Below, piece after piece: positions 45,229 to 57,440 of a stretch of 64,000 nucleotides of DNA; within the stretch, counting starts at the first letter, position 1, and each line of letters begins with the position of its first letter. The DNA is taken from positions 6,061,494 to 6,125,493 of the forward strand of contig JABAKD010000019.1 in assembly GCA_012845835.1 (NCBI GenBank). The letters are read 5' to 3'. Origin of the DNA: Undaria pinnatifida. Its lineage: Eukaryota > Sar > Phaeophyceae > Laminariales > Alariaceae. The translations under genes were made by a program, and so were the position numbers. The notes under the pieces are model-generated. The model saw only the letters and a program-made list of their open reading frames with translations, made no database searches and was not told the DNA's origin.

Positions 45229-48200
45229 ATGCCGAGCGCAAAGAAGGAACGCTCGAAGAAGAAGAAGGCGGCCAAGCGTGCTGGTCCTCCTGGCCTCGAG
45301 GCCGCGACGGCCAGAATCAAGGCCGCCAATGCCACTGAAGACCTTTCCAACGGACTTGAGGCGTTTTTATCGATCGACCTGCCCGGGAGTCAGAGTATGG
45401 CGACCCCAGGTGCGGCATCTCGTCCAACAAATAGGGCGGGCGTCAATCTCTTTGGAAACACACCCGTTTTTGGGGGAGGAAATGCTTGGAAATAGTGTAG
45501 GGTCATTTTTGAAGGAGCAAAAGTACTAAGATTGAGGTGTTCGGAACCATCGCCGTGTACCGGTGCTGGTTGGACAGCACTGCTGTTGTCGTGGTTGTGG
45601 ATGTGAATACGTTATGTTCATGTTCGTGGTTTTGGTTGTGATTGTGAATATTGTGTAATTGTTGCGGTTGCGGGTACAGTGTCATGCTTGTGGTTGTTGT
45701 TGCTGGTTCAGTCTGCTGTTGAGCGTCACCTGTCTTCTGGCGCGGTTATGCCACGACTGATCAGCAGAAACGAAACTAGCAACGCGAATATCGCAAACTA
45801 TTCGCAACTCGCCACTGGCGACCCACGGCTTGACCCTTTTGAACCATCTTGGGACTTTGGATTAATAATCATAGCACTGCTACTGTAGCCGCATGACGCA
45901 CGCCGCACTCCCCGCTCGGCTAAAAACCCAAATACTCAAAGCCACAACGCGCGACTGGGCCTGAAAACCGGCTTCTTTTTTGTTTCCCTACCCCTGCGCG
46001 TGCCCGCACAGCAGTCGGTGGTGCGAAACCAGACGCAAACGCTGCCGCGACGACTGCGGCGGCTACCGTCGCCCCCGACCACGTACACCTTGAAATCCGC
46101 GCGCCTAAAGACCTGGCGGAAGGGGACACGCAGAGCATGTACGACTTGCTCAAGGCCAACATGCACGACATGTACGTGGAGGCAGGGTGGGGCTGGGACG
46201 CGGCGGAGAAGAGGCGGGAGATGGAGCATCGAGACGCGCGCTTTCTGATCGCTCGTTGTCGCGGTAGTGGAGGGGATGAGGGAGGCGCGGCGGCGGCGGT
46301 AGCCTCGCCGCAACCTATGGCGAGTTGTGCCGTCGGCAGCGAAGCAGAGGGAGACGCGGGCGCCGTTAAGGCGTCCTCCACGGAGGTGCGCGCGGCAGCG
46401 GTAGAGGACACGAAGTCTTTGGCGAGTGTAAGCGACGACAGCGCAGTGCGGTGTGACGGAAACCCTGTGGGAGGAGGCGCGCGCGTTGAGGACGGCGCTA
46501 GCGACAACGCTGTGAATGTGAAGGAGGAGGCGGTGTTGCCAGCGGGAGAGGAGAGCGAGAGAGGGCGGTTGGCGGGATTCTGCCACTTCCGGTTCGCGTG
46601 GGACGAGGACGAGAACGAGGACGGGGAGGGGGTCGGGGGCAAGGAGGATGTGCTGTACGTGTACGAACTGCAGGTGGCGCCGTGGACTAAGCGGAGGGGT
46701 CTCGGACGACGGATGATGCAGGCGCTTGAGGTATGCCAGTTGCTCGGTGTCAGGGGAGGAGAGGGGAGGGGGGCGGGTACTCATAATCATGCATGGCCGC
46801 ATCCCTACAATATCGGGATGGAGCACGTCGGTTTTCTGTCTACCAGACAGTCATTGATTGCATCATGCATGGAGGAGGGCGGGGGGGCGGGATTCGGGGA
46901 GCGCTTGCGGTGTGCGAGGAGTGTACATGCGTGTCTGCTATTAATTGTTTACAAGGATGCAGTACGGTGTGAAAACGGGGGCGAGCCACTTTGTGTGGCA
47001 TACGTATATCGTGTATATATATCACGCGATGTAATTGTTTCGATGTGCGTTATGTTTTTGTGCTATGCTATTGTTTCTGGACCAGCTGTTGACTCTGTCA
47101 CGTCTCTTGTGGTGTCGATCATGATCGTTTAGACTCTCGTCGCTTTGTGGGTGCAGGTTAGATCCCCTTTCACGATCTGGATTTAATCGTTGGACAGAAC
47201 ATGTCCCATTTCTCGATCTGAATATTTTGTGGCAAGATATATCCATGAGTTGCATGATCTGGGCGATGTAGACCATGGGATCTGTAGGACCCGGCTCCTG
47301 CGCTCATGTTTTCCGGGCGGGTTCTGTATTAATCGGCTCTTACGCAACATCTCATAGCGCGAAATGAAGAAACCAACGTAGATATTCTAGGTCGTGAGCT
47401 GTCTGATGTGTGTAAACCATTCCCTCACGGTTGTGTTTGTTTGTGTTCACCGAAGCCTCTCCTCCTCCCGAAGGTCTATGGTCATACGACTACGGCCATG
47501 CACAAAATGAATAGACCTCCCCTCTCCCCCTCCCCCCCCCCCCCCCCCTCGGCTTCCATTCCCCACGAGCAGCTTTTGGCGAACAGGCACGGCATGTCGA
47601 AGGTAATGCTGACGGTGTTTAAGGAGAACAAGCAGGCGATGTCGTTCTACACGAAGAAGTGAGTGCACGTCGACTGGCGACCAATCGCACGCTTCACCCG
47701 TGCTACGATAGGGGCGGACTTTTTTTTTTTTTCAACACAATGTTTCTATGTGAAGCGACTCCTCGACTACGGAATCAGCTTGTGTACCCAGTATCGTTGG
47801 AACACGATTTTTGAATTTGATTAATGTTCGTTGTTTACCTAGGCCACGGGTACTATCAATCGGTGGTACTGTCAATCGGGTTGCAAGTTCGTTTTTTTTT
47901 TCACGGTCAGTTTTGGTTTTGGTTGAGGTATTTATTTAATAGTAAGCTGCTCAAAATGAGGAGCCGTAGAAAGTTTGTGTGCGCCCCCGCCGTAGCAGGC
48001 GTCGCTTAGTCGTGCGCGAACCGTCGTCGCCGCGGCGAAGGGTGGAGCTAATAAACCGAGAGAGATAGATGTAAGGAAAGGCGGCATTTTGTTTGGCTCG
48101 CAAGGACAAGGCATGCAGCAGATGCAGAGCGTCACAGGTAGCGTGAAGGGAAAGCTCGGCAAGCCGAAAAAGAGGGGCGTTCAACCCTGCGGCTCGTTTG

Positions 48201-48833
48201 TGTACCAAAGAGCAACGCGGCTGGTGTGCCGTGCTGCGCCTCTGGCAGGCGACCCGACGGGCACCTTCGCGAACCGAGGTTTCAAAAGAGTTTGGAACGA
48301 AAAGAGTATGAAGCTGTCCGTTTTGACAGCCGCTCTTCACCCGTTTAGAGCTACTTGGTACATGCACGTTTTTGGTGGCAAACAAGTTGGAACTAGCGGG
48401 GAGTATTTTTTTACAGTTCCCAAAGGGTTAGCCAAGATAACTCGACGACAACAAACCCTACAGCAGGCCTAAGGTACGTGACGTTACGCAGCAAGTCGTA
48501 CGCAATCATCGTCGCCGCCGCTCCCGCCGACTCCGCTTCTCGCTTCGCTGCCTCCGCTGCTCCCGCCGTCGCGTTTCCGACACGTGTTGCTCTTATCCAT
48601 GCGCGACCGTGGATTTTTATCATTTGCGCCGCTCTTGCGTTTGCATGCGGCCCGGGGATGATGCCGCGCGCTGACTTTGGGCTGCCGCCTGCAGAATGAA
48701 GTACGGCAGAGACAAGGACTCCCCGTTCAACTGGGACCAGCCGGACGCAGTGTACGAGATCCTTAGCAAGCCCACGCGGCAGGGGGCGATAAGAGGGAAA
48801 GAAGCACTGCGAGAGACGGCAGTCTTGCGCTAG
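45229..48833 (+). CDS. NAA40: N-alpha-acetyltransferase 40 (NatD), histone H4/H2A N-terminal acetyltransferase, 4 exons
   Basis: Exons 45229-45409, 46012-46730, 47570-47658 and 48695-48833 join in phase (1, 0, 2) with GT-AG introns and give 375 residues. NatD transfers acetyl from acetyl-CoA to the N-terminal Ser of histones H4 and H2A. Visible features: a Lys-rich N terminus (KKERSKKKKAAKR) followed by a helix as in animal NAA40; YVEAGWGWDAAEKRREM; DARFLIAR; FCHFRFAWDED; VLYVYELQVAPW; the acetyl-CoA-binding RxxGxG-type motif in KRRGLGRRMM; SKVMLTVFKENKQAMSFY; and a C-terminal AVYEILSK. The family is usually about 237 residues. Here an insertion of about 100 residues, Ala/Gly/Glu-rich, sits between the LIAR strand and the HFRF strand (about residues 141-245). 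Intron 3 holds dispersed repeat A. Confidence 0.94.
47839..47985 (+). repeat. Dispersed repeat family A, copy 4
   Basis: The most diverged copy (AGGCCACGGG, GTCAATCGGGTTGCAAG, T-rich block, GGTTGAGGTATT, AGCTGCTCAAAATGAGGAGC), lying in NAA40 intron 3. Confidence 0.45.
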
Positions 48834-51800
48834 CAATGTTCGTAGCACCGCTGGCTGTCTGCGGCCATGATCGATCCTGGGTGCCGTATTGTTGTCCGCC
48901 CCAGCCTTTGTGTTTTGTGCAGGTGGGTGGGTGGGTGGGTGGGCGGATGGCTGGGTGGGAGAGTGGGTGAGTTTCTGGTGCTGCAGGTTTGCCAGGGATG
49001 CGGCAGAGAAGTTTTCCCATCCTCAGAGGATTTGGCTTTGTTGGTTTGGTTTTGGTTCGTTGGGAGCGGTCGGTTTTTGCGTTCTGGTGATGGTTGCTGG
49101 CGACTTGCCGACGTTGTCATTCTGTGGTCGGTTGCATTGACCGTCTCTGAGTTGACGGCTAAACGCACGCGCGGATGGAGGGGGGTGATGCTTGTCACGT
49201 TCAAACAAGAATAGACGATCAAGGCGTGATGAAGATGAAGTTACGCTAATCCGGCAAGTCCGAATGAAGAACGGCGCTTAATCTCCACAGCGCTACGAAT
49301 GAGGTAGTGGCAGACTTCTCGTTCCCTTACTGTAGGAAAGACCCTGGGTTAGCCACGAACGCTCTCCAAGCCGTCCCACCTGTCGATGACGATCTGCTCT
49401 GGCCCATGAACAGGCGAGCATGAAAATCGTTTGAATTGACAGCGAAAAATCATGCTCATTCGTTAATACACCGAAATTAGACGCTGGAAAGGGGTTTCAG
49501 TCGCGGGGACCCGAGGTATCACGTTGACATTTTCGGAAAACGTGGCATTGTGCGAGTATGACCTGATTCGTAAGCAGGGAACACGAGGTAATCGTTTTTC
49601 TCAAGCCAAGCGACCCCTGCTTTCGTTTTGAGCTCTGCTGGTGCCCTGAAACGCACGGGGTGCTCACCTGGGAAATGGCTGTGGGCAGGAACCGTTGATT
49701 TAGCCGTTCACGGGAGTTCACTCTACGGTGTGTGTTGCCACAACCTCAAGATCTTTCTCGCCAATCGAATGAAGGTGTCCTCGGTTCTCAATTGAACAGG
49801 CGTTCTCATTACTCAGGACAACACGTATTCTCGTTGCTCACGCGATAAGCATTCTCGAATTTTGTTATTTTCAGTACTTGAAAGTATCCAGCTTCGAACA
49901 TTTGGTGCTAGGCACCTGCACGGCAAGAAACCGTCCTGGGGTGTTGGATCGCCTGGCGTGGTCAACAACGCCAGGAACGCAGCAGTCGCCAATGTTCAGG
50001 CAGGCGTCAGGCAGATATTCATGCTTTTGCTCGATCCACCAGTGATGCGAGGCGCGAGTATTTCGCGTTCGTATTGCCGTTGGTCGACGGCTGCAAACCT
50101 GCTACTGTCGAGCCGTAATGGGAATTAGCGCTTTGTCCACAAGAAACCCATAAGCTCATGGCTGAAGCTCGTCCCAAGTGCTTCGTGCAGAAATAACACC
50201 GTAAAGTTGGCGTTCGCAATGCCGCGGGTTGAGACTTCCGACACTGTAATTCTCCGGGCAATGGTTGGAATTAGCATAATGGCTATCCATAGAAAGTCCG
50301 CTAGGTTATGGCTGAATCTCACACTAAGTGCAGCAACTTCATATCGTAAGGTTGCGGTACTGTATCCCGATCCCCCAAACTTGTGGCTGAAAGTACGCAA
50401 CAAATGTGGCTAAGAAAATTGCGGGGATCTGGAACGTTGCGATACGCTTGGTTATACCAGGTGCGGCAAAGTTCTTTCTGTAAAATCGCGGCGTACGGGA
50501 TACGTAATCGAGCGGCACGACCGAACCAGGTGCGGCACAGGACAATAGTTGTTCGCAATATGGAGGACACCAGCACCAACAAAGTGGCAACTATGGCACA
50601 GAGCCTCCCGCAGTTCGACGGCAGGGACAAGCAAGCCCATCGCAACCGGAGGGCGCGCGTGAAAGTTCGCCTGAAAAATGTCTGCGCCAGGCATTTACGA
50701 CAATGTCCAGTCAAATACGTTAGAACCGGCACCGGCTTAACCCCGCATTCGCCGGAGAAACCGTACGTATTGCGTGGATGGTGCTCTGTACGTTAATACG
50801 ACTTCATTCTTGATGGTCGTATGCTTTACACTTGAACGGCCAGCAAACGAACGGCACTGCTGTTATGATCTTCTAAAACAAAAAACACTCACGCTATTGT
50901 AATAATGGTGGTATAGACTAGTACCCATACGAGTGTCGATGTATACTCCAAGACAGGTCAGACTTTGTGTTAGCAAGAAGAAAATCTATATGAGCTATCC
51001 TCCTGACTGCGTCTCAACAACATAGTCTATGGATTCACCATTTTAACAATCGGTATGTCGACCAAGAAATAGAAGCAACTAGCAGCATGCAATATTTCTG
51101 CCCCCACCATGAAAAAACAAGACATGCGGTGATGCAGAACGAGTACTCCCGCCAAGCAGGTGTAACCCCGGGATATGTCGATTTTCCGGCGATCCATACG
51201 ATTATGTTTCGGCGATCCTAAAAACGATGCCCCGGTACTCTCAAACGACGATGTTGGGGCGAGAGGCTGCCCCCCCGGCAACCCCATAACGAAAGGATTG
51301 TGACTCAGTTCGGCAGGACGTCTCTCCGGCGGTCTCACGGCAACTGAGTGGTGATTGCAAAGACGGTGTTCCGGTAATCTTACGATGAATGGCCCTGAGC
51401 GATACGACGCCCCAGCGTTCCATGATGATGACGGTGATCCTAGACATTGACTCTATCCTTGCTGGGGGAGTACATGTGCTCTTAGAACTGAAAGCTGCGG
51501 TCAAAGTAGTCGTCAGAATAGTTCACGACCGCCTTCCTCTCCCGTCGCCGTCAGAATGCAGAGAATCGACGACAAGAACAACAGCGAGAGACAAACCGCC
51601 CTCCTTCGCGTGCGGCGCTCTCTGCTTGTAGCATCATTAGCGACTTTCGCAAAACAAAACATGGAAGCAAAACATTTGCTAATGGACGTAGTTGCTCAGG
51701 GTATCGCGGCAAAAGAAAAAGTTGGCGGCTAAACTAGACCATGAGGACATTATTTTAATATTGTTGCTCAGGGGGAGTAGTGCTTTCAAAATAGCCCCCG

Positions 51801-52660
51801 ACTCTGGCAAATAAACTACAATGGGTTAAGGTCATGAAACAGAGATCAGGCGGTATAAGGGGTGTCTGCACCATCGCGAAAGCGAATTCCGACTCGCCGC
51901 CACAGCGTAGGGTGACAGGGCGCGCCAGCTCCTCGGCCCAGGAGTGGCTGCGAGGCGCTGTGGCCGCGAAAATAACGTTGTCCGAACTCGAAAAGCAGGA
52001 CTACATTGGTGATACGGTGACTTGGCGAGCTATCTCGGGTGTTCATGCACACATGTGAACACAATGGTTTGCCATATTGCACATTAATCAGGGTTTTAAA
52101 TTTACTTGTTCTTTTCACATCGGGGTTCTGAACCGCGAGGTACAGCTACAACACCCAGGATAATTTCCAGCGGTGCTGCTCTGTACTACCTTCTTGGAAG
52201 GCGTTATTGCCACCCTGACTGTTTCGAATTTAATTCGCCGCCCAAACAAATCGTATTTCCCAGCCCACAGAACTACCCGTCCCTTCTCTGCGCCCGATTA
52301 AGCCACACCCATATAGCCATGGACATTACCCACCGTACCTTTATGTCCCACGTCATCCCGCCACCGTAACACTCTCCCAAGTCTGGTACGGTCCTCCGAA
52401 CTTAGAAGAATGCGGCCCCGGTTGACGGAATGAAATGCCCACGCTGCCTGCAACACCCTTCCTTCCAAGTCTGGTATGACCTTTCAGAGCTTCATGGAGT
52501 GCGGCTTCGGTCAGTGGAACATTCAGTATTGCCCTTCTCAGCCAGACCTGCCGTCTGAGCACACGGCTTAGGCGGAGGCCTTGAATCCTTTCCAGATTCC
52601 GCTCAAGTTGCAGTCGCCAATTCCTTTCCTTGTTTGACCTCTTCACGATTTAGCTCCTCC
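48834..52660. other. Gene-free interval downstream of NAA40
   Basis: No conserved coding region was found. A GGGT tetranucleotide run lies at 48920-48945. Near 50105-50410, degenerate copies of about 150 bases repeat GGGAATTAGC...CTCATGGCTGAA and related text. Reading frames here are short and of mixed composition without recognisable motifs. Confidence 0.5.
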
Positions 52661-55260
52661 CAGTCACCGTCTGGGTATTTTACGCCAATACATGTTGCTG
52701 ACGTCGTACACTTCCCATAGCCAGATCCACCGTTTGAGAAAACGGTTTCGGCAGGACGCCAGCCCCTTCTTTCTCCGTTGAGGTCCTTGACAAGGCCAGT
52801 CTCTTCCGGTCTCCATTAGAATAGTCCACTCGTTAATCTTGATAATGGAAGTCATACACCTCCACAGCCAATGAAAAATCCCAGCTTTCATCTTGGTTCC
52901 GATCGGGTGCGGTCGAAGCGCTTTTTTTCTCTCCCCGGCGCCGCCGCCGCTACAACACTTCTCCCTGGCGCCACCGTCACTGCAACATCCCGGTATTCGA
53001 AAACAGCCCGTACATCTCTCTCCTCCGCTCATCTCCGTCGGTTCAATGTTGCAACGCGCCTCCTTCCGCAGTGTCAATGTTGGACGGTGGTGAGATGAGG
53101 TCCCGATCTTCGCATTTCCTACACACAGTAGCATTCGACCAGCCGACGGTTCAGACCAAAGATAATCCCACTCCAGAAGCACAATCCCGAGCAGGCACTC
53201 ACCTTCGTCTGCCCGTTGGACAATATAATGACAAATGCATGCCTCCACGTCGAAATGCTACCGTCAAACCTACTTGTAACACTCGCGGCAGATGCTTGCC
53301 TCACCTCGCGACCAGCAGCGATTGACAACGTCCTCACCTCACAGTTCAACCAAATACCGCCAGGACTACACGAAGGCTCTTACCTTCGCCAGCATAGATA
53401 AAGACGCTCACCTTCGCCATCATAGAAATGAAACGAAGAAAATCAGTCCCTCAACACTAACCACACACAACACAGAAAGTCAGTGTCAACGCCTCTTTGA
53501 CAGTGTGGAAATACCACTCGTGTGTACCTGGTATAGACTATCCATAATGTCGACAGAAATGCATAAAAATCCACGAGCTACACTCGTCAACGCAAACCTG
53601 TACCATTAGCTCCTACACGAGGCAGTGGGACCGTTAGACTCTAAATACACGAACTGATTATCGGTGCATTCGTGTCATAATCCAAATACTCGTACTACTC
53701 GGTACATAATAGACTATACCTAAAATATAAGTCTAGACTACACCAAGTAAAAATATAGACTAGAGCTTCCACGTAGATTTTAAAAGGAAAATAGTTTGAA
53801 AAACAACTCGTGTCTTACGTGTTTTTTTTCCCCATGCGGCTCTTGCGGGCTGTCCGAAAAATAAAAAAAGCTGTTCGTACCAGGGGCCAGGTAGCCAGGT
53901 AGCAAGCAAGCCGCAGGCGAGAGGCGAGAGCGCGAGGACTCACTCGTACCAAACTGCTGTGGATTTCAAAGCACCGAGCTGTCTAGAGCACTACACACAG
54001 AGCAAGACTATCCCTACTCGCATGGTGCGGCAGCGGCATTAGTAGTGCAAGACCGATGCTGCTAGGTTTTGGCCGTGTGGGGGGCGATAGCTTCCGTAAT
54101 CTCCATTGGCGCGAGCTGGCCTCCATCCAAAGCGACCTCGCGTACTCGTATTCCACCCAACGCCACCAAATTTTGTTTATGTTTTGAGATACTCCAAGAC
54201 TCCACACACACGGCAACACACTCCTTATCAGGGGGGGTGGAGCGGCAACATGAACACTATACACACGAGGCTGCTTGTATTCAACCGTGGCGGGCCCGGT
54301 AGCTACTGCAGTCGTCAACGGCGTGGGGTGATCTCTCAGGAAGAAGCTCGATTCTTCCCCGCGAAGCACAGCAGATCCCAGGAGCTTGACTTAGCATTTT
54401 CATAACAACGGAGTTCGCTCAAACACCACACACAGGACGGGACGAGCCCTACCCGCTTGCTGCGGCGGCGAAGTATGACGAGCACCAGGCACCACACGCT
54501 GCTGAGTTTCATTTGAGGGTGCGATGACTGCCCTAGTCGTGTGTGCTGTCTGCTGCTGCTGCTGTTGTCTGCGGCGGTGCTCTTGCTGGCCAAAAAACAA
54601 ATTATCTCGCATGTGCTCCGCATGTCACAGCGACCGGGCTACTCGCACTGCTGTACACTCAACTCAAGTTGTTTCGTAAGGGATAATTTGTCTAACCAAT
54701 CCAAACGCGTTGAAGTTATTCAGCATTTTTGGAATCACTCTGGAAATTTTCACGGCCAAAAATCTTGGTGCAACCTACGACTCCGGTTAAAATTTCCAAG
54801 CTAAAGCGCAATTTGTCGGCCATTATTTCTACGTGGAAACTCTATAATGTATACCACCAGCACCAAACAGCTCCCCAGAAGTCCAAAACGCTGGGAAGGT
54901 GCTACCCCACCTCTCCTGTTCAGCGGCAGAAAGACTGCTCACCTTCACTGTCTGGAAGCTACCACTGAACCAATGCTTAAAACACATCAGAGAGCTGCTC
55001 ACCTTCAGCGTCCCGCTCAGCAGCGGTTGCAGCACGTGCTTACCTTCGCGTCTGAACCCAATACTGCTGGCATCTGTTCCAAGAACAACCCAGAGAAGCG
55101 CCCATCTCACTTTCCTATCTATTCAGCCATAGCTTCACATGTGCTTACCTCCACTGTGCAGATGCTATCACTGAACTCATAACAACACTCACAAGAGTTG
55201 CTTAGCTCAGCTTTTCATGCTCAATAGCGGTTAGCGCACGTGTTTACCTCCACCTTCCAA
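52660..55260 (-). repeat. Degenerate units carrying repeated donor-like GAAG|GTGAGC motifs
   Basis: On the minus strand, AAG/GAG followed by GTGAGC, GTAAGC, GTAAGA or GTGAGG recurs near 53197, 53303, 53330, 53380, 53408, 54946, 54996, 55038, 55141 and 55233. The motifs sit in related contexts such as CAGTGGTAGC...CAGTGAAG and GGTAAGCACGTGCTGCAACC. No protein family is recognised. A separate diverged duplication links about 53985-54080 with 54418-54510. Confidence 0.45.
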
Positions 55261-55289
55261 CCGAATAGTCCAGCCGAATACTGCTGATA

Positions 55290-56400
55290 TGTACTCTACA
55301 GATTAATTCATCTACGTCGTCTATGCAGCCGGCCAGGTTGCTTATGACGATCCCCTTGTTGGTATCCTCGGTAGAGTTGAATGGCACTCAGCGTCGTGGT
55401 GCGATTCCCACAAAATATGGAATACCACTGTGCCGTGGTGTGACTCCCACACACCCATGTAAGGGTAAGGGCGGGGACACAGAGTGTCCCCTGCAGGTCT
55501 GCCAATTGAGCAGGTTCTCGGAGAGTACTCACGTTTTTAGCCTTCGAAGAGACGTATCTTTATTCGATTCCACCAGAGACCCGGATGGCTTGTGAGATCG
55601 GAGGCGCGTGTTTCCGATCTATTCCCTGACTATCCCGAATATAAAGCGCCAATCTTATCATAGGAAACCCATATAAATGATCTCAAGTGGGATAGTTACA
55701 GGCCTTTCGAGGCCGTATCTTAACACTAGCCCATCCTGATGAGCCGCATAGGCAGAAACATGGGAGATTCGGGGAAACTCCGGTTCTACGAACTAGGCCA
55801 TGGGTCGAAGATGGGGCTCCTCAAAACCCACTCCACCACACCTCTAACGGTCTGGCTATGGAGCCAGGAACACGCGAAGAATAGCAGTTGAAGGAAACGC
55901 AGACCCTACAACAAGGCAAAAGCCACCCATCAAATACCTGCCGCGTACCGCCGGTGTGGCGGGGGGGGGGGCAGAAAAGGCTCTAGAGCCTGCCGCATAC
56001 CACCGGTGTGGCGGGGGGGGGCAGGAAAGGCTCTACGGCAAACCAACCACGGAAAGGGCACCATGGCGAGGCGAGGCCTCGTCGATATGGAGGGGAACAC
56101 AGGCGATAATACAAAGGATAAATCATGCCAAAAACCACCCGCGGGCGGGGTGTTAGACGAGGAAACGACAAATACCCGGGATGGAAGGTGGCAACACCTA
56201 CGGCCCCGCGAGGGAGGGGGGTGTTTAGCCGGAAAAACAAAGTAGAACAAAAGCAGTACACAAAAAAATAAAAGATGACACACAGGCCCGTACATAGCCC
56301 TGTACCACGTTACGCGCGAACAGGGTACCCTGGTCGCCCCTCGGCTCTGGGCTGAGGAGAGCGTTGGCAGGGCAACACCCAGCATAAGCGGAGTGAAACT
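55290..56400 (+). other. Unassigned transposon-like sequence with 51-bp tandem duplication
   Basis: CCTGCCGCRTACCRCCGGTG followed by a G run and AAAGGCTCTA occurs twice (55939-55985 and 55990-56036). A short frame from 56063 (MARRGLVDMEGNTG...) lacks a recognisable domain. The composition resembles the 5' end of a retroelement, but no polymerase, LTR or terminal repeat was identified. Confidence 0.3.
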
Positions 56401-56629
56401 CTCTCTCCCATCATCCTTGTTAGGTCAAGTGGGTTGTAAACTTGATACTTATGTGTCTCACATGCCGCTCGAAGGCATGCGATCGATCAGCACGTATAAC
56501 TGTGCCACCATCGTCAGATGCCCGCGAATCGCGCAACCTCATCTTGGACGGCATGGCGTGGTCTTGCGGTGCATTCATAAATAGGCGTGATGTCCGCCTC
56601 AGAGAATGAACACATCGATGTTCGGCATG

Positions 56630-57440
56630 ACAACCGTCCGTGATAGGTATGACGGGCATTCAGGAAAACACAACACACATTGGTAGCAAGCATGATGAGA
56701 TTCACCGACAACCCTCTCCTGACGTTTCCAGAGATAAATACATCAGTGCGTTAGCGCAGGAAATTACTTGATATCTGCAGCAGAGCCCTTTATTTGATAT
56801 CCGCCGCAGTCCTTCATCCCCTTTGGGATACTCCACCAGTTGAGATTAATCGTGGCTTTGAGTCCACAGTGTGTCGTCGAGTGACCCACTTTTGAACATC
56901 GGGATGCACAGGTTGCACCACGAATAACATGCCATGCGCCACACACAGAGAATGAAGGATTCACCATGTCCAGGATGACGATCATCCATGCTAGGCATGA
57001 CGAACATTTTGGGTGGGCGTAGGATACATCAGTGGCAAAGGAGTAACATACATCCATGAATGGTGAGTGCCACCGACACTTTCCTCCAGGTAGTTCCAGC
57101 GTTAGCCACGTTCGTGGCTCTGCCCATCACCCTGAGAGAAACATTATACCCCGGCTTGACAAACGTCATTGAAAGGTATGATGGACATATAAGGCAGGGA
57201 TAACACACACCAGCGATAGGTGCCATAAGTGTGTCACCGACACCTCTCTTGGCGTTTCCTGCCTCGGACGCGTCATCCGAGTGTCGTTCAAGCAGATTGT
57301 ATATGCCTGCCGTGCGTCCTTGCACAGTGAAGGAAGTTCCACCGTACTGAGGTACCTTTCGCACCTCGCGACCCCATCTTTATCAACTGTGACGAGAACC
57401 AGCTGGAATCGTTCCGTTTCTGCCACGTTGATGAGTACTT
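56630..57440 (-). repeat. Three diverged tandem units, one with a longer open frame
   Basis: On the minus strand, a GGAAACGYCARGAGAG-like block followed by GTGTCGGTGA recurs near 56730, 57090 and 57250. Each copy is accompanied by a block like GTATGATGGACATA on the plus strand. The copy at 57166-57426 has an open frame (RFQLVLVTVDKDGVARCERY) ending at a donor-like GAGAG|GTGTCG. The protein is not recognised. Confidence 0.4.

Noticed and set aside
48089..48472. 127-residue plus-strand frame in NAA40 intron 3
   Set aside because: Exons on both sides join in phase without it; no family resemblance and no need for it in NatD.
52664..53248. 194-residue minus-strand frame
   Set aside because: Overlaps the donor-motif repeat region; Cys/Trp/Arg-rich mixed composition without a recognisable domain.
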